A stretch of 64,000 nucleotides of DNA, from assembly GCA_047602645.1 (NCBI GenBank), contig JASGGU010000003.1:78022-142021 (forward strand), written 5' to 3'. The notes beneath the pieces are model-generated. The model saw only the letters and a list, made by a program, of their open reading frames with translations, was not told the origin of the DNA and did no database searches. Source of the DNA: JAEYFP01 sp047602645 (GTDB lineage Bacteria; Bacillota; Clostridia; Lachnospirales; Lachnospiraceae). This document shows, in pieces, positions 43,624-52,486 of the stretch. A program made the position numbers and the translations under genes. The stretch's first letter is position 1, and each line of letters begins with the position of its first letter.

Positions 43624-44514
43624 ATGAATATACGTCAGGTGAGGTCCAAGAGGCAATATGCGCTTATTTATACATTAGTTTTAATCCCCTTTTCCTATTT
43701 TTTGTATATTTTAATCATCCCTTTAGGGACATCAGTATATTATAGCCTGACAAAATGGAAAGGAGTCGGAGATCCTAAATTTGTCGGATTCAGTAATTAC
43801 ATCACATTACTCAACGATAAAAATTTCTGGCTGGTGACAAAAAATACGTTTATTTTATCGGCTATTTGTGTGCTGGGACAGGTTGGAATTGCGCTTATCA
43901 TCGCTTTTTTAATGACGATAAGACGGCTGAAATGGAAATCGTTTCATAGGGCGGTCATCTTTTTTCCGGTCGTTATGGCGCCGATCGTTGTAGGCTATGT
44001 ATGGAGATTTATTTATAATACGAATTATGGTTTGCTGAATACTTTTTTGCGGTCGATAGGAAAAAAGGAATGGATCAGGAGTTGGCTTGATGATTCGGCA
44101 ATTGTGCTTAATTCGGTTTCGATTCCGGTCATTTGGCAGTATATCGGTTTGTATATGATTCTTTTAATGAGCGCGATTTCGGCAATTCCAAAGGAAGTAT
44201 TTGAATGTGCGGAAATAGACGGTGCAACGGGATTTAAAAAATCCATTTATATCACACTTCCGCTCATATGGGATACGTTAAAAATCTGTATTATCCTATG
44301 CGCCTCCGGCACAATGAAAATATATGACCATATTGTTGCGCTTACAAACGGCGGTCCGGGAAAAGCGTCCTCTTCTCTGGCGTTATATTGCTATGATTAT
44401 ACATTCAAATTCGGCAACTTTGGAATGGGTGCCGCAATCGCGGTATTTATCCTCCTGTTTGCTGTCGGCATCAGCCTGGTTATACAATTGATTATGGGGA
44501 GGAAAAAAGTTTGA
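43624..44514 (+). CDS. Sugar ABC transporter permease, MalF-like
   Basis: A 296-residue inner-membrane permease with six predicted helices. The EAA loop that docks the ATPase is IPKEVFECAEIDGATGFKKSIYITLPLI (about residues 196-223), typical of the CUT1 class. GGGAGG lies five or so bases before the ATG. It pairs with the following MalG-like permease, whose start overlaps its stop. Confidence 0.93.
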   Translation: MNIRQVRSKRQYALIYTLVLIPFSYFLYILIIPLGTSVYYSLTKWKGVGDPKFVGFSNYITLLNDKNFWLVTKNTFILSAICVLGQVGIALIIAFLMTIRRLKWKSFHRAVIFFPVVMAPIVVGYVWRFIYNTNYGLLNTFLRSIGKKEWIRSWLDDSAIVLNSVSIPVIWQYIGLYMILLMSAISAIPKEVFECAEIDGATGFKKSIYITLPLIWDTLKICIILCASGTMKIYDHIVALTNGGPGKASSSLALYCYDYTFKFGNFGMGAAIAVFILLFAVGISLVIQLIMGRKKV

Positions 44515-45353
44515 CAGTGAAAGAAAAAATAAAACATTATGGAGCTGATCTTGCTGTAAATATCCCGATCATGGTATTGTCGCTTTCGTGCATATTTCCT
44601 GTTTTCTGGCTGATTTATTCTTCACTCAAAACGGATCAGGAATTTGCGGTCAGCCCTGCTGCATTACCAAAATTATTACATTTTGAGAATTATGTGAATG
44701 CGTTTGGCCGGGCAAAATTCGGCGTCTTCTTTTTCAACAGTGTATTTAACAGCGTTTTATCTTTGTTTTTTGTATTGGTGCTGTCATTTACTATCGGTTA
44801 CATTTTATCGCGGTACCGTTTTCCGGGAAGAAATCTGATTTATATGATTTTAATGGCAGGCATCATGATTCCTGTTTATGCGTTGATCGTGCCGATTTTT
44901 ATCCAGTTTAAGCAGATTGACCTTTTAAACAGCAGATTTACCTTAATTCCGATTTATGTGGCGTTTGAGCTTCCCACCTCCGTTTTTCTGATTGACGGAT
45001 ATTTAAAGGGGATTTCGATTGATCTTGAGGAAGCGGCTACGATCGACGGGGCCGGCATGCCGAGGATTATGTTTTCCATTATGATGCCGGTATGCAGGCC
45101 GATCATGATGACCGTAGTTATTTTGACATTTATGCATGTATGGAATGAGTTTCCGTTTGCACAGGTTATGATCAATCAGGAAACATTGAAAACCATTCCG
45201 ATCGGACTTACTTATTTTACATCACAATATATGACACAATATACGCTGCTTTTGGCAGCTCTTTCAATGGCAACCATCCCCGTACTGGTCGTATATTTAT
45301 TTTTCCATAACAAGATTATGGAAGGAATGATGGCAGGTGCGGTAAAAGGCTGA
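44511..45353 (+). CDS. Sugar ABC transporter permease, MalG-like
   Basis: A 280-residue CUT1 permease with six helices and the EAA loop GISIDLEEAATIDGAGMPRIMFSIMMPVCRPI (about 183-214). The likely start is TTG 44511, overlapping the upstream stop by four bases, with GGGAGG in the end of the previous gene; GTG 44517 is the alternative. It completes the transporter. Confidence 0.92.
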   Translation: MTVKEKIKHYGADLAVNIPIMVLSLSCIFPVFWLIYSSLKTDQEFAVSPAALPKLLHFENYVNAFGRAKFGVFFFNSVFNSVLSLFFVLVLSFTIGYILSRYRFPGRNLIYMILMAGIMIPVYALIVPIFIQFKQIDLLNSRFTLIPIYVAFELPTSVFLIDGYLKGISIDLEEAATIDGAGMPRIMFSIMMPVCRPIMMTVVILTFMHVWNEFPFAQVMINQETLKTIPIGLTYFTSQYMTQYTLLLAALSMATIPVLVVYLFFHNKIMEGMMAGAVKG

Positions 45354-45365
45354 TGAGGTGATAAG

Positions 45366-46295
45366 GTGAAGGTTGAAGGATATGAAATAATCAGTCCTTA
45401 TGTCAGAATGATGCGAATAAAGAAGGCATTGACCATGAGCGGAAAGTGGAGAGATATCGACAATGTATTTACGTACATTGCGCAAGGCTCCGCTGAGTTT
45501 GTTGTTGATGGAAAGAAGTATGTTTTAGGCGTCGGGGACGTGATTATTATTCCGCCATTTAAAACGCATGTCGTCATGTCTCTCGAACAGGAACCGCTCG
45601 TGCAGTTTATTTTTCATTTTGATTTTTTCGAAACGGAAATCAGTAAAGAATTAAAACATCAGGATATATTGGAACAAGGAATTGATTATGAAATTCCGAA
45701 GGGCGAAAAGCTGATTGGAGATCAGGTCGTGGTATCCTCGCTTAATGAGAACGACAGGGCAGAGATCAAGAAGCTTTATTTGAGCATGTATAAAGAGTTT
45801 GCGGAAGAAAAGGATTACAAGGACATAACATTAAAAGCCTATGCGACGCTGCTATTGATCTTATGTCTGCGCAATGGCATGCAGGAACTGGAAAAACAGG
45901 ATATGAGCAGCTTCCGAAAAACGAAATCATGGGTTCATATAGAAAATGCAATTGCATACATCAATAAGCACTATATGGAGGAAGCTTTAAGCAATGAGAC
46001 GATCAGCTATGCGATTGGAGTGACGCCGAATTATCTGACAAGAGTATTTGGTGATTATCTGGGCATTTCCCTTCATAGATATATTATTAATCTAAAGGTA
46101 GAAAAAGCGCAGCAGATATTGACACTTGGAAAAATGAACATTACGGAGACGGCGGAAAAAGCAGGATTTTCCGGGATCCATGCGTTTAGTAAGACATTTA
46201 AATCTGTGATTGGCATGACGCCAAGCGAATATATTAATTATGCGGCGCAAAAAGAAACAATTATTCCGAGTAATATTAAAAAAGAAAGCAAATGA
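45366..46295 (+). CDS. AraC-family regulator with N-terminal cupin
   Basis: A 309-residue activator. The N-terminal cupin-like sensor (about 30-110, GSAEFVVDGKKYVLGVGDVIIIPPFKTHVV) is followed by a linker and two C-terminal helix-turn-helix motifs (about 195-295, LSNETISYAIGVTPNYLTRVFGDYLGIS and NITETAEKAGFSGIHAFSKTFKSVIGMTPSEY). Start is GTG 45366, 12 bases after the permease gene. By position it controls the surrounding sugar locus. Confidence 0.9.
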   Translation: MKVEGYEIISPYVRMMRIKKALTMSGKWRDIDNVFTYIAQGSAEFVVDGKKYVLGVGDVIIIPPFKTHVVMSLEQEPLVQFIFHFDFFETEISKELKHQDILEQGIDYEIPKGEKLIGDQVVVSSLNENDRAEIKKLYLSMYKEFAEEKDYKDITLKAYATLLLILCLRNGMQELEKQDMSSFRKTKSWVHIENAIAYINKHYMEEALSNETISYAIGVTPNYLTRVFGDYLGISLHRYIINLKVEKAQQILTLGKMNITETAEKAGFSGIHAFSKTFKSVIGMTPSEYINYAAQKETIIPSNIKKESK

Positions 46296-46332
46296 CATCT
46301 GTAAAAAAACAGTATCATAGAAAGAGGCGGAC

Positions 46333-48372
46333 ATGTGGATAGAGGGAAATTATAGACGTAATTTATTGGATATGCATATTGACGATTGGAGCGAGGAATT
46401 TTTATCAAAGCTGAATTGTGATGAATATGTGGAAGCACTGAAGGCTGCCGGTGTGCAGGCGGCAATGATAAAGGCGAAGTCGCATACGGGCTTGAATTAT
46501 TTTCCGGGAAAGATCGGCAGGATGCATATGGGCCTTAAGGGACACGATTTTTTGAGGGAAATGATAGAAAAATGCCATGCGGCAGGGATTGCCGTACAGG
46601 TTTATTTTACACAGGTGTTTGATAATTGGGCGTATGATAACCATCCGGAATGGAGATGCATCGGACCGGACGGAAAAACATTTCGGGAATACAGGAATGG
46701 AAATAACTTTAAAACAGGCCGTTATGGGATTGTATGTCCGAATAATCAAGGATATCGGCAGTATGTAAAAGAAAATTTGCAGGAATTGAATCGAAATTAT
46801 AAATTTGAAGGAATGTTTCTGGATATGACCTTCTGGCCGGATATTTGCTTTTGCCCAAGCTGCAGGGAGAGATATCTAGCCGAGACGGGCAGGGAGCTGC
46901 CGCGCATAATTGACTGGAAAGATCCTGATTTCAAAGAGTATGCTTATAGCAGAGAAGAATGGATGGCGGACTATGCCCGTTTTGCTACAAACGCCGTCAA
47001 GGAAATCAATCCCGAGGTCACGATAGAGCATCAGTTTTCGATGATTACGTCACCCTGGTTCAATGCGAGCAGCGAGCTTCTGATGGAAGCGGTCGATTAT
47101 GCGGGAGGAGATTATTACGGCGGTTTTCTGCAGCAGACTTTTATCAATAAATATTATAAGAACGTGTCCCCAAGCCTGCCGTTTATTTACCATACTTCCA
47201 GATGCGATCCGGAACTGATGTTCCATACGACGACAAAAACGAAGGAAGAGCTGCTTTTACATGTGATCACGGCACTTGTACATAATGGCGCGTTTCTGCT
47301 TGTGGATGCCATTAACCCGGATGGTACGATCGTTCCCGAAGTATACCATGGAGTGATTAAGGAAATTTATGATATCACAAGATCCTATGAGGACTATGTG
47401 AGTGGAAAGATTAAGCATAATGCGGCGGTGTGGTTTGCCAGCCACGCAAAGTATGATCCTGATGAAACCGGCGTCAGTATGGAGGAAAAGAGCTTTAACA
47501 GGAAAATATATATGGAGGCGCCGGTTTCAGCGACTGCCGTGCTGCGCGAAAATAATATATCCTATGATGTGATCGGCAGTAAAAATATTGCGGATGAAGC
47601 GGCGGATGTGCTGATCCTTTCCCATGTGGCTAATATTAGGGAAACTGAAATGGACGACATAGAAGCTTATATCAAAAAGGGCAAGAATCTTTTTATCAGC
47701 GGTCCGATCGGAAATGAACGGCTGGAAAAGCTGCTCGGCGTAAAAAGTGTCGGAAAAACGGAGCATACCTTCACCTATATGAGCCCTACCGAAGCAGGAG
47801 AGGTATTCTTTGAAGGCTTTTCCAAGAAGGTGCCGCTGACAATTTCATCCGCACAGTATCGGATCGAGATAGAGGATGATACAGATTGCACAGTTTTGGC
47901 AACATTGACGCTGCCGTATACCTTAACGGGAACAGCGCAGTTTTCTGCTATTCATTCAAATCCGCCCGGAATTTACACGGATAAACCGTGCGCAATCAAA
48001 AAAAGGATAGGAAACTCCGTTATTATATGGACGGCTGCCCCGATAGAAATGTCGCAGCCATATGGCAGCAGGCAGGTATTCTGCCGGATGGTAAAATCGC
48101 TTTGCACGTTGATGAAGTTTACCTCCAACGCTCCTAAATTTGTCGAGGTCATCAACTGGGAAAAGAGCGGAAAAGATTATTTTGCAGTGATTAATCAACA
48201 GGAGGAGTCTCCGATCGCGCCGATGTATGACTTGTTTGTAAAGGTAAAGGGGGAAGGCCTGAAGGGAAACATGCTGCCGGGCAAAGAGGAACTGAAAACG
48301 GAAGCTTCGGAGGGCTTTACTAAAATTTATCTGCCAAGACTGGATGTTTTTCAAATATTTGTTGTAGAATAA
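46333..48372 (+). CDS. GHL6-like family glycosyl hydrolase
   Basis: A 679-residue cytoplasmic enzyme without signal peptide. The N-terminal TIM-barrel region (about 1-350) has HPEWRCIGPDG, GIVCPNNQGYRQYVKENLQEL and FEGMFLDMTFWPDICFCPSCRERY, the pattern of 'hypothetical glycosyl hydrolase 6' (GHL6), with D140-like acid in FLDM as a candidate catalytic residue. A Rossmann-like region (about 400-500, ILSHVANIRETEMDDIEAYIKKGKNLFISGP) recalls the beta-galactosidase trimerisation domain, and a beta-rich C-terminus follows. The substrate is unknown; it presumably cuts the glycoside brought in by the upstream transporter. Confidence 0.75.
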   Translation: MWIEGNYRRNLLDMHIDDWSEEFLSKLNCDEYVEALKAAGVQAAMIKAKSHTGLNYFPGKIGRMHMGLKGHDFLREMIEKCHAAGIAVQVYFTQVFDNWAYDNHPEWRCIGPDGKTFREYRNGNNFKTGRYGIVCPNNQGYRQYVKENLQELNRNYKFEGMFLDMTFWPDICFCPSCRERYLAETGRELPRIIDWKDPDFKEYAYSREEWMADYARFATNAVKEINPEVTIEHQFSMITSPWFNASSELLMEAVDYAGGDYYGGFLQQTFINKYYKNVSPSLPFIYHTSRCDPELMFHTTTKTKEELLLHVITALVHNGAFLLVDAINPDGTIVPEVYHGVIKEIYDITRSYEDYVSGKIKHNAAVWFASHAKYDPDETGVSMEEKSFNRKIYMEAPVSATAVLRENNISYDVIGSKNIADEAADVLILSHVANIRETEMDDIEAYIKKGKNLFISGPIGNERLEKLLGVKSVGKTEHTFTYMSPTEAGEVFFEGFSKKVPLTISSAQYRIEIEDDTDCTVLATLTLPYTLTGTAQFSAIHSNPPGIYTDKPCAIKKRIGNSVIIWTAAPIEMSQPYGSRQVFCRMVKSLCTLMKFTSNAPKFVEVINWEKSGKDYFAVINQQEESPIAPMYDLFVKVKGEGLKGNMLPGKEELKTEASEGFTKIYLPRLDVFQIFVVE

Positions 48373-48409
48373 GAATAGTGAAAATCAAGTTGAAACAGGA
48401 GGTATCAAA

Positions 48410-49294
48410 ATGAAGTACGGTATTTATTTTGCTTACTGGGAAAAGGAGTGGGCGGCAGATTACAAAAGGTATGTAAAAAAGGTAAAGGAATTGGGTTTCG
48501 ATATTCTGGAGATATCCTGTGCGGCGGTTGCCAAGATGGAGAAACAGGAGCTGAGCGAGCTGAAGGCGGAGGCAGAGGCTTATGATATCATGCTTACCGC
48601 GGGATATGGCCCTGCGGCGGAGGAGAATCTTGCCTCACCGGATACCGCAATTGTTAAGAATGCGGTTTCGTTTTATTCCTCTGTATTGAAAAAGCTGGAA
48701 TTCCTTAATATCCATACGATCGGCGGAGGGATTTACTCTTATTGGCCGGTAGATTATACAAAGAAAATTGATAAGCAGGGCGACTGGGAGCGGAGTGTAA
48801 ATAATGTCCGCACAGTAGGAAAAATTGCAGGGGACTGCGGTGTGGAATACTGTCTGGAGGTGCTGAACCGATTTGAGGGCTATTTATTAAATACCTGTGC
48901 GGAGGCGAAGAAATTCGTTGAACAGGTGGATGAGCCCAATGTCAAGATCATGCTGGACACGTTTCACATGAACATAGAAGAGGACAGCATGCTGGATGCG
49001 ATTTTACTGGCAGGTGACCGATTAGGACATTTTCATGTGGGTGAAAATAACCGCCGTGTTCCCGGCAAGGGCGGTCTGCCGTGGTATCAGATCGGCAGTG
49101 CTTTGCGTACGATCGGATATAACAAAAATGTTGTGATGGAACCGTTTGTAAAAAGCGGCGGAACGATCGGATCGGATATTAAAGTATGGCGGGACCTGAG
49201 TGAGGGTGCATCCGAGGATCAGCTTGACAAGGACGCAAAGGACTCCGCTGCCTATTTAAAATATGTATTCAGCGGGCCGAATTCGGATTATTAG
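48410..49294 (+). CDS. D-allulose (psicose)/tagatose 3-epimerase family enzyme
   Basis: A 294-residue TIM-barrel ketose 3-epimerase. The metal-binding and catalytic residues fall at the same numbers as in characterised clostridial D-psicose 3-epimerases: E150, D183, H209 and E244, with E156, H186 and R215 as substrate contacts and W112 in the pocket. It interconverts ketoses at C3, for example fructose and allulose, with a divalent metal such as Mn or Co. AGGAGG lies about eight bases before the ATG. It is the last gene of the sugar locus and likely processes the sugar released by the GHL6-like enzyme. Confidence 0.88.
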   Translation: MKYGIYFAYWEKEWAADYKRYVKKVKELGFDILEISCAAVAKMEKQELSELKAEAEAYDIMLTAGYGPAAEENLASPDTAIVKNAVSFYSSVLKKLEFLNIHTIGGGIYSYWPVDYTKKIDKQGDWERSVNNVRTVGKIAGDCGVEYCLEVLNRFEGYLLNTCAEAKKFVEQVDEPNVKIMLDTFHMNIEEDSMLDAILLAGDRLGHFHVGENNRRVPGKGGLPWYQIGSALRTIGYNKNVVMEPFVKSGGTIGSDIKVWRDLSEGASEDQLDKDAKDSAAYLKYVFSGPNSDY

Positions 49295-49322
49295 AATATC
49301 CTCTATTGCCCTTGCATAAACT
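49294..49322 (+). promoter_or_regulatory. Candidate sigma-E promoter of spoIIID
   Basis: GAATATC (49294-49300) and CATAAACT (49315-49322) are spaced by 14 bases. This matches the mother-cell sigma-E pattern (-35 with ATA, -10 CATACANT) with one mismatch in the -10. It lies about 30 bases before spoIIID, which is a known sigma-E target in spore formers. Confidence 0.6.
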
Positions 49323-49351
49323 GTAAAAACAAGTTTATCAGGGGGATTTCC

Positions 49352-49606
49352 TTGAAAGAATATATTGAGGAAAGGGCAGTGGACGTTGCTAATTATATTA
49401 TAGAGTCAAACGCAACGGTCAGGCAGACTGCGAGGAGATTCGGAATCAGTAAGAGCACAGTACATAAGGATGTCACGGAACGTCTTGCACAAATTAATCC
49501 GTCATTGGCAAGTCAGGCGAGGAAAGTGCTTGATGTAAACAAATCAGAGCGGCATATCCGTGGCGGACTTGCGACGAAGGAAAAATATCTGCACCAACAT
49601 ATATAA
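49352..49606 (+). CDS. spoIIID: Sporulation regulator SpoIIID
   Basis: SpoIIID is a small mother-cell DNA-binding protein that activates and represses sigma-E genes. The 84-residue product matches closely: EERAVDVANYIIESNATVRQTA, the helix-turn-helix RRFGISKSTVHKDVTERL, and the basic C-terminal helix HIRGGLATKEKYLHQ. The start is TTG 49352, behind AGGGGGA, with GTG/ATG alternatives not available in frame. A sigma-E-like promoter precedes it. Confidence 0.95.
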   Translation: MKEYIEERAVDVANYIIESNATVRQTARRFGISKSTVHKDVTERLAQINPSLASQARKVLDVNKSERHIRGGLATKEKYLHQHI

Positions 49607-49642
49607 AGAATAAAGAGCCTGTTTCCGGGCTCTTCGCACGCA

Positions 49643-49698
49643 AAATGCACAAGTCTCACCCATGCAGGCATCAGGAGCCTGAGCGGACTTGTGCATTT
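49643..49698. repeat. Long inverted repeat between spoIIID and mrp
   Basis: A perfect 13-bp stem (49643-49655 with 49686-49698) with an inner AGGC/GCCT stem lies between two convergent genes. No T-run follows on either strand, so it is a poor intrinsic terminator. A smaller AAGAGCC/GGCTCTT hairpin at 49613-49634 probably ends spoIIID. Its role is unknown. Confidence 0.5.
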
Positions 49699-49713
49699 CG
49701 CTTTAGCTTCCGT

Positions 49714-50544
49714 CTAAATGTTACGCAGCATACTTATAAGCTCCAGCAGGCTGTTATCGGTCATTGCCTCGATCTGCCCGGCATCGGTCAGGGCAGCGAG
49801 CGCCGGATCGACGGGGATTTTGCATACGGTATCTATGCCGTGTCTGGCGGCGGTTTCCTCTATGCGGCTCTCTCCGAAAATGGAATGTATGCTGCCGCAG
49901 TCGGGACATTTGTAATAGCTCATATTTTCGACGAGCGCAAGCACCGGAATATCCATCATGGCTGCCATGTTGACGGCCTTTTCCACGATCATGCCGACAA
50001 GCTCCTGCGGAGAAGCAACAATAATCACACCGTCCACGGGCAGAGACTGAAAGACGGTCAGCGGCACATCACCCGTTCCGGGCGGCATATCCACAAACAT
50101 ATAATCCACATCTTCCCAGATAACATCCGTCCAAAACTGTGTAACGGTGCCTGCAATAATCGGCCCCCGCCATACGACCGGATCCGTATCGTGATCGAGC
50201 AGCAGATTGACGGACATGACAGAAATGCCGCTCAAGCTCTTAACCGGGTGCATGCCGAGTTCATCCGCATATGCTTTTTCTTTGATTCCAAAAGCCTTCG
50301 GAATAGACGGTCCTGTGATATCCGCATCCAGAATGGCCGTGCGGTATCCTTCCCGGCGCATCATGACGGAAAGCAGGGAAGTTACAAGGCTCTTGCCGAC
50401 TCCGCCCTTGCCGCTGACTACGGCAATGACCTTATGGATATGCGAGAGGTCGTTTGGTGCCTGTCTGAAATCCTTCTTTCCCGTTTCCTGATGACTGCAG
50501 TTTTCACCGCAATTGCCGCAGTCACTATTACATTCCTGACTCAT
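49714..50544 (-). CDS. Mrp/NBP35-family P-loop ATPase (Fe-S carrier)
   Basis: A 276-residue iron-sulfur cluster carrier ATPase. The N-terminus has a four-cysteine cluster (CNSDCGNCGENC) as in NBP35-type proteins, then the deviant Walker A GKGGVGKS, VDMPPGTGD, and the C-terminal CxxC in YYKCPDCG that holds the bridging cluster. It delivers [4Fe-4S] clusters to apo-enzymes. Start ATG 50544 follows GGGGGA; the frame extends to 50568 without support. It may be co-transcribed with the MATE gene upstream. Confidence 0.92.
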   Translation of the reverse strand: MSQECNSDCGNCGENCSHQETGKKDFRQAPNDLSHIHKVIAVVSGKGGVGKSLVTSLLSVMMRREGYRTAILDADITGPSIPKAFGIKEKAYADELGMHPVKSLSGISVMSVNLLLDHDTDPVVWRGPIIAGTVTQFWTDVIWEDVDYMFVDMPPGTGDVPLTVFQSLPVDGVIIVASPQELVGMIVEKAVNMAAMMDIPVLALVENMSYYKCPDCGSIHSIFGESRIEETAARHGIDTVCKIPVDPALAALTDAGQIEAMTDNSLLELISMLRNI

Positions 50545-50643
50545 TCTGATTCCCCCATTTCTATTCATTGTCTGTTAAACACGGCCAAATACCGGATTAT
50601 CAGGTGCCGGATATTGCTTTAAAACAGCATGCCGGATCAAGCG

Positions 50644-51999
50644 TCAGCCATCACTATATTTTGTCTGCCATACACCGTGCAAATAGCGGGTAACAAATAC
50701 GATGGCACGGAACAGCCAGTCGATGACCATCGCAATCCATACGCCGACGATATTCATGTTAAACTGCATGACCAGCAGATAGCTTGCGGCAATTCGGAAC
50801 GTCCACATGGAAAAAATGGCGATGCCCATCGTGAATTTGACATCGTTGGAAGCCCGCAGCGTATTCGGAAGTACAAAGGCTTCCGGCCAGAACAGCATCG
50901 CACAGACCGCATGCAGACAAATCAGTACCTTTGCCGCCGAAGATGCATGCGGAGAAAGCCGATATATTTTCACAATCATGGGTGACAGAAGAATGAGCAC
51001 CATGCTGATGACTCCCGTATAAATATGTATTTTTACCATAAGCTTTTTCGTATAGTATTTTGCCTGTTCGAAGTCACTTGCTCCGATGCAGACGGATACG
51101 ACCGAAAGAAGGGCCAGAGACATCGCGTTTCCGGGAATAACATTTAATGTCGCAAGATTTCCGGCAACGGCGTTGGCCGCGATTGCATAAGTACCGCAGG
51201 AGGAAACGAGGCTTAAAATAAGGATCTTTCCAAGCTGAAAAATGCTGTTTTCCAGACCTGTCGGGATGCCGATATATAAAATTCTGGAAATCATTTTTTT
51301 ATGAAAACGGAATTCAAAAGTCTTCCGGTCGAGGTGAATTGTATTTTTCTTATGAAATAGCATTACCATGATGATAGCTGCCGCCGCGTACCGGGCGATC
51401 GTTGTGGAAATGGCAGCTCCGGCCACACCCATTTGCATTTCAAAGATCAGAATGACATTTCCGACAGCATGAATGACATTCATGATAAGCGAAATCCACA
51501 TCGTTACCTTGGAGTTGCCCATCGTACGAAACAGCGCTGTACATCCGTTATATAGCGCAAGCGCCGGTATCGAAAGACCGGTGATAATCAAATAGGTATT
51601 TGCCGCGCTTTCGACGTCACGATCAATATTACCGAATACGACCCGTAAAATAAAGCTTTTGCCGAGCAGATACAATATCATGATTGCGATGGAGGAGACA
51701 ACGACAAACAGTACAATCTGGTTTGCCGCCTTGCATGCATTTTCCTTGTTTCCCTGTCCGAGATAATGTCCCGCGACAACCGCACCTCCCGTCGCAAGCG
51801 CCCCAAACAGCCCAATCAGCAGAATATTGATATTATCCACCAGCGAGACACCCGATACCGCCGCTTCTCCGACACCCGAAATCATCACAATATCGAGCAT
51901 CCCGACGGTTACCTCCAGAATCTGCTCCATCACAAGCGGACCGATCAATTTATTTAATGCCTTTTTTGAAAAAAGAAGGCTCTTTTGTTCTGTCTCCAT
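50644..51999 (-). CDS. MATE-family multidrug exporter
   Basis: A 451-residue inner-membrane protein with about 12 helices of the MATE/NorM type. Typical features are LIGPLVMEQILEVTVGMLDIVMISGVGEAAVSGVSLVDNI in helix 1-2 and the internal twofold repeat. It exports cations or drugs in exchange for sodium or protons. The start is placed at ATG 51999 with GAGG six bases upstream; earlier in-frame ATGs (52011, 52065) lack good sites. Confidence 0.9.
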   Translation of the reverse strand: METEQKSLLFSKKALNKLIGPLVMEQILEVTVGMLDIVMISGVGEAAVSGVSLVDNINILLIGLFGALATGGAVVAGHYLGQGNKENACKAANQIVLFVVVSSIAIMILYLLGKSFILRVVFGNIDRDVESAANTYLIITGLSIPALALYNGCTALFRTMGNSKVTMWISLIMNVIHAVGNVILIFEMQMGVAGAAISTTIARYAAAAIIMVMLFHKKNTIHLDRKTFEFRFHKKMISRILYIGIPTGLENSIFQLGKILILSLVSSCGTYAIAANAVAGNLATLNVIPGNAMSLALLSVVSVCIGASDFEQAKYYTKKLMVKIHIYTGVISMVLILLSPMIVKIYRLSPHASSAAKVLICLHAVCAMLFWPEAFVLPNTLRASNDVKFTMGIAIFSMWTFRIAASYLLVMQFNMNIVGVWIAMVIDWLFRAIVFVTRYLHGVWQTKYSDG

Positions 52000-52486
52000 T
52001 AACTGCCTCATCTCATGCAATTTACCATGCAACACATATTCTAGCAGTAATTTGTAAATATGCAAGATATTATTTGAAAGAACTTTTATTTTTTTAAAAT
52101 AAAAAATATATTACACTGTAGCTTAACACTTGCTGTCAAGCTGCGTTAAAACGTGATTTAAGAGATGATTTCTGTTTTGCGGAGCAAATTGCACCCAGAA
52201 ATCATACGTTGCTGAGAACGGAGTGAACAGTAATGCATATTTTCAAAATATGAGCTGTCTCAAGTGAAAACAACTGTCAAATGAAAACAACTTGTATAAT
52301 TGAGCGGTTTTCTTTATAATAAGTTTGTCGGAATGAAGCTGGACAGTGTAGTTTTCATTCTGCCATTGAACTATTAAAGATGAATTTGAATTATAAATGC
52401 TTGTCATACAGAAATGATCTGGCCATTCAGATGCGGAGCTTTACCGGCTTTATCTAAGAAATCAGTATGACAACAGAGGAGGAAGC
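52000..52486. other. Non-coding interval with several palindromes before guaA
   Basis: No gene is seen in this 487-base stretch. It holds a 10-bp stem (52165-52174 with 52196-52205) enclosing a small TTTGC-GGA-GCAAA hairpin. A second stem follows (52208-52214 with 52228-52234), then a perfect 8+1+8 palindrome CATATTTT-C-AAAATATG (52236-52252). A weak promoter for guaA may lie at TTGAAC 52366. There is no purine riboswitch pattern. The palindromes could be a repeat-type element or a structured RNA. Confidence 0.45.

Noticed and set aside
49645..50622. Long plus-strand open frame of 325 codons
   Set aside because: It runs antisense through the mrp ATPase gene, has a His/Arg-rich composition typical of a shadow frame and no ribosome binding site.
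52066..52486. Possible purine riboswitch before guaA
   Set aside because: The conserved purine-aptamer core (TATA-type P1 flanks and the paired loops) is not present; only palindromes of another kind are seen.
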